From: Kryptolebias marmoratus
Lineage: Eukaryota; Chordata; Actinopteri; Cyprinodontiformes; Rivulidae
NCBI RefSeq assembly: GCF_001649575.2
Contig: NC_051452.1
Span: 2,608,000-2,671,999, forward strand
Reading direction: 5' to 3'
Length of the DNA stretch: 64,000 bases
Positions 60,315 through 64,000 of the stretch are shown here, piece after piece; within the stretch, counting starts at the first letter, position 1, and every line of letters begins with the position of its first letter. The notes beneath the pieces are model-generated. The model was not told the origin of the DNA. It saw only the letters and a list, made by a program, of their open reading frames with translations, and searched no databases. Made by a program: the position numbers and the translations under genes.

Positions 60315-60725
60315 TGCAGCTGTATTTTTGCCCCAGTCTGTGTTTGCTTGGCTGTTGTTTTAGCAACATATCTCATGAAGCAGTGAGCGGATTTTATTGA
60401 AACTATTGAAAAGTAATCAATAGTTGAACATCTACAACTGATTATTGCTTGGAGTCACTCCAATATACTTCTCTCTGTCACATTTACAGATTTTGAACCA
60501 TGTATGATCAGAGTATAGTTGAGTCATCTTCAGCACATATGCTAACATATATCACAAGAGCTCAGTGTTGCATTAGATTATACATATTTTCTTTACGAGG
60601 TTTGACTAAAATGACTATAATTCCGTCCCTTCCCATCATAAGAGCATCTTAGTTTGAAACTGTAACATAAAAGGCAGCGGGCGATATGTCTTCCTTCAAG
60701 AAATGGAAAAGGCATGCCTTTAACT
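60315..60725 (+). repeat. Family A repeat copy
   Basis: 'agcaacatatctcatgaagc', 'gaacatctacaactgattat', 'aagagcatcttagtttgaaa' and 'aaaggcagcgggcgatatgt', ending 'ttcaagaaatgg' and 'gcctttaa'. The centre is diverged. Confidence 0.8.
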
Positions 60726-62476
60726 AAGCATGCATTTGCAGGAACATCCCTTCCATGTTAAAGTTTTTCTGTGTTTAATCTTAGTTTAGATTGTACTCTG
60801 AAACTGTTTTCTGTCCCTTTTAGAAAGGGACATTTGATTCTGACTCAAGACCAGTCTGTTGGACTTTGCTTTAACGAACCTTATGTTGAGTTTTGTCATA
60901 TTTTGTTATAATTGTGTAAAATATTACAGGCCTTTTTTAATAGACTTTATTTTAGAATTTGTTCAGCAGATGTTTGTTTTAGAACTAAAGGTTTCCATGA
61001 ACTTTCATATTAATCCATACATCTGTTACCCCTGGAGGGCTGAAATGAACCGTACATTGTTTTGTGTGTGTGTGTCAGGTCTTTGTGGAGACCATCTGCT
61101 ACGTACCTCGTAAAACTGCGTTCTGTAAAAAAGTCCGTAATAACTTGACAAATTTCTCTAAAGTCATATCTTCTTTTTTTTTCCTCTTTTAATGTGACAA
61201 TAATCTTCTTGACGAATAAACTTTGAATCTCACGGCTCGAAAGAGGGCCTCTCCAGTATTCTCATCCGAAATGAGCCCAGTGAACGTGAAGGGCGACGGG
61301 CCACATTTAACTGTCAGAGAGGACAACATTCAAGAATTTATGACCCTTGACCTTCATTGTGTCTCTGCGGGCTTGTGGCTTGATGCACTCCAAGATGCGT
61401 GAAGGCGTTAATGACTCTTGACCGTACAGTTTGGCTTTGTCAGCCAGCCCAGCTGTGTATTAATCTTCATTCTTGCGTGCTTGTGTGTTTGCACGCCTGC
61501 TCGTATGTGCCTTGGAGACGGGAAATGTGAGGTCGATGGGAGTGTGTTTCTGAAATCCTAGCTTGCTTAATTATAAATCTCTCCAACTGTCATAGAGCGC
61601 TTTCCTGTCTCCCAAGAGTTTCTGTTAATATTTCATGCCACTGTCTTGTTCCCCCAGCAAAATGGCCAACCAGTAATTAAGCTCATCTGCAGAAGACCCT
61701 TTCAGGGATGTATAATTCTGTTGGTACAAAAATGTTTTTGCTGGCAGAAAAATAAAAATAAAATCATCCATTTCTATTCATTTGATTTCCTTGGACTACC
61801 TGGTATTCTTTGTGAAAATGACAATTTTAGCCATACAATCACAAAAAAGTAAACAAAGGCAGGAAAAAAAGTTGTCGTCGAGCAGTTAAAGGAAACCCAA
61901 GCGTGCCCATTTGTAATGGATTATGTGCGGTGCGAGCATTTTGCAGGGGTCTTCACTGCTCAGCAGCATGTCTGCCCTTCACTGACTTTATGTTTTCATG
62001 CAGATGAGTCATTTCAGAAACATAATTAATTCATCCTCATACAGCCACTCAGTGCAGCATCAGATAGATTACTGAAACAGCATGAGAGGAAGATGGAGGG
62101 GAACAAAAGATTAATTTTTTTTTCCTCCAGTGATTCATGCTGTCTGAGGGGGGGTAAGGGAACAATAAGGGAAGCATGAGAAAACAACAACAAAAACTTG
62201 ATGCACATACGAAGAAATTATAAACAACAGTTTCACTTTAATCAGATGTACTCCACAAATCAATACCCTTTTTTTTTTTTTTTCAATGCTGGACAAACCT
62301 GAACAAATAAACTCCTGCAGCAGACCTGAGCTGGTCTGAGTTTCTCATGAGGATGGATGCCACTACAGTGACCCTGCCGAGTCCTTAATGGTACAAATGT
62401 GACCTTTAGCTTCCTTCTGAGAGTCTATTGCTGTCCCTCTTATCAGAATGTCCTGATGCCGCTCCTTCTTCCCCAG
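60726..62476. other. Non-coding stretch with possible regulatory islands
   Basis: 61240-61480 is balanced, CpG-containing and non-repetitive ('cgtgaagggcgacgggccac', 'atgcgtgaaggcgttaatga'). 61560-61700 ('tagcttgcttaattataaat') also stands out. No exon. Confidence 0.3.
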
Positions 62477-62573
62477 GTGTCAGACAGCTATGGTGACCTT
62501 TATTTACAGCAGCATGGGGATGTAGTCTTGAGTCTTCAGGGGACTCGGTGTAGCTATTTCTCCACCTTGGGAC
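62477..62573 (+). other. Weak exon candidate (97 bp)
   Basis: The acceptor 'gccgctccttcttccccag' is strong. The following frame reads VSDSYGDLYLQQHGDVVLSL and stays open past the possible donor GGGAC|GTAAAC. The donor is poor and the frame matches no family I know. It would follow the 31406-31562 candidate only after a 31-kb intron. Chance is likely enough that I keep confidence low. Confidence 0.22.
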
Positions 62574-64000
62574 GTAAACCTTGGGAGAAGGGGAAAAAAA
62601 ACATCTTTATTCCATGTATTTGAGAACTGCAACAAAGAAACTTTAGAAAAAAATTACAACTGTCAAAGACAAAAGCTTTTATCATGAAAACTAAGACCCA
62701 TAAATCCATCCATTTTCTTTAACCGCTTCTCCATTTTGTGAAAATGTAAAAATATTACTTTATTCCTTACTTGTTGACATGTTCAAACTGAGACGGTGAG
62801 AAGACCTTGTAGCTGTTGTGTCCAAACGTACAACTATTACTGTTTCTCATCAAGTCGTCTTACCATAAGAGTGGCGGGGAAAACCCCTAACTTTGTTGTC
62901 AAAGCATACAAATACTTATTTTTCTCTTTAAGTCCGTTCACTATCAAAGTGAGATGGTGAGAATGCATCAAGTCAAAATATACCTTTTTTTTTAAAGAAA
63001 TATTTCAGTTTAATATAGTTTTTTAATGTGACACCAATTGGAAACAGTGGTCATCTCAGGACACTATGCAACAAAAATAAGTCCATTCAAGTCAGATTAA
63101 AATCCAAACACAATTAATTTACGTAGCTTGTTTTCTGCATCTGCACAGCCCCATCTACTCCTCAGCACACAGTCATAGTGCTACTTGACCTTTCTTTAAG
63201 CACAAAATAACTAATTACAGATAAACATGTTCAAAAAGTGAATATTTAAAAATGATTATCTGAGTCAACACATGAAAACAAAAGGAATATTCAGGATAGG
63301 AATAGGAATCAGTGGTTTACTCATGTGCAATTTTGTTTGAATATTAAATGGGAAAGCAGTGCCAAAGCACATATATATATATTTTTACAGCAGCTTGTTG
63401 TGGATTGTTGTACTAAGTCACTAACAATTTAGAAATTTCTAAACAGTCACTGTGTCTGCTGCAAGTCAACACCCTGGTAAGTATCAGGTAACTGCAGGGA
63501 GACAAAAAAAGGATCTGATTAGTTGCACTGTAACGTTTTTCTTTGTTTAATTCTGTTTGCCGCTGTACTGGTTGAACTTGGCATGAATGGTCAAACTTAA
63601 GCGTCGTTACAAACTGTAACAGAAATATAAACACACCTCATATAAAACAGAGTTCCTAAACTTTGAAAAAAGAAAAAAGACTTAAAGGTGAAACCGGAAT
63701 TAGTAAGGCAGCCAGCTCTAAAAGCCCCACCTGGAGTCTTACCAAAGCATTTTGACCTGCTTAGGGCTGTTTTGAAGGAAGAAAGCATCTCCCTCGTACT
63801 TTGTTTGATCCCTTTTTTTGCAGTGAAAACGCAGGAAGTCAACGACTCAAACACCATCTAAAAGCACTGTAATCCCCAGAGAAAGTTCCACTGATTAAAA
63901 ATGCTGTTTTAGTATCTCAGTTTCAATCAGAGCCATTTTTTCCATTTCTCTCTTCACCACCCTCCTAACTGTAATTATTTTTGCTGCATAAAATAAGTCA
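62574..64000. other. Unassigned stretch
   Basis: No gene. A short piece of a common fish repeat, 'aaatccatccattttcttta' with 'accgcttctccatttt', occurs at 62700-62740. A (TA)n-like tract lies near 63371-63382. Minus frames of 73-86 codons at 63413-63857 are unconvincing. Confidence 0.4.

Noticed and set aside
1..64000. CRISPR arrays, bacterial operons, riboswitches, origins
   Set aside because: Nothing of this kind is present. The DNA has vertebrate-type repeats, splice signals and low coding density.
1..64000. Endogenous retrovirus or LTR element
   Set aside because: No paired LTRs, primer-binding site, polypurine tract or gag/pol-like frames were seen.

Overview
This window looks like teleost fish genomic DNA, probably from a percomorph. 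It is AT-rich and gene-poor. It carries many repeats typical of teleosts: Tc1 transposon remnants, MITE-type hAT and TA-flanked elements, and the common 'tttatttatatagc' and 'aacatgcatgtttttggtctgtggga' families. No open frame anywhere is a recognisable full-length protein; the longest stop-to-stop frames are about 100 codons and look random. The most economical reading is a gene desert or a set of very long introns. There is one convincing promoter and first exon at 6.5-6.9 kb on the + strand, and a few isolated exon candidates.

Layout. 0-5.5 kb holds a Harbinger-like terminus and three copies of an unnamed repeat, here called family A. 6.5-6.88 kb holds a TATA-less promoter with three CCAAT/ATTGG boxes and a GC box, then an exon that ends exactly at an ATG followed by GTAAGT. 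10.23 kb has a 58-bp exon candidate that continues that ATG in frame, and 31.4 kb has a 157-bp exon candidate in compatible phase. 14-31 kb alternates family A copies, a second degenerate family (family B), Tc1/mariner remnants, and short stretches that look like conserved non-coding elements. 33.7-34.4 kb is a complete TA-flanked MITE. 38.9-42.6 kb holds old retroposon-like repeats. 51.3-51.6 kb has a minus-strand exon candidate encoding a hydrophobic segment, next to a 22-base assembly gap. 53.9-54.8 kb is a complete non-autonomous hAT element with an 8-bp target duplication, nested in a family B copy. 58.3-58.8 kb is a dead Tc1 transposase. 62.5 kb has one more weak exon candidate.

The clearest structural story is nested mobile elements. 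One family B copy was hit by a mariner-type element (15360-15981) and another by a hAT MITE (53933-54844), at points roughly 10-15 bp apart in the host repeat. Family A is present about 17 times in both orientations and is the largest component I could not name. Nothing here is a new molecular machine. The best leads are the unnamed family A, the split-start promoter/exon, and the minus-strand exon. Conservation and splicing statements rest on sequence appearance only.
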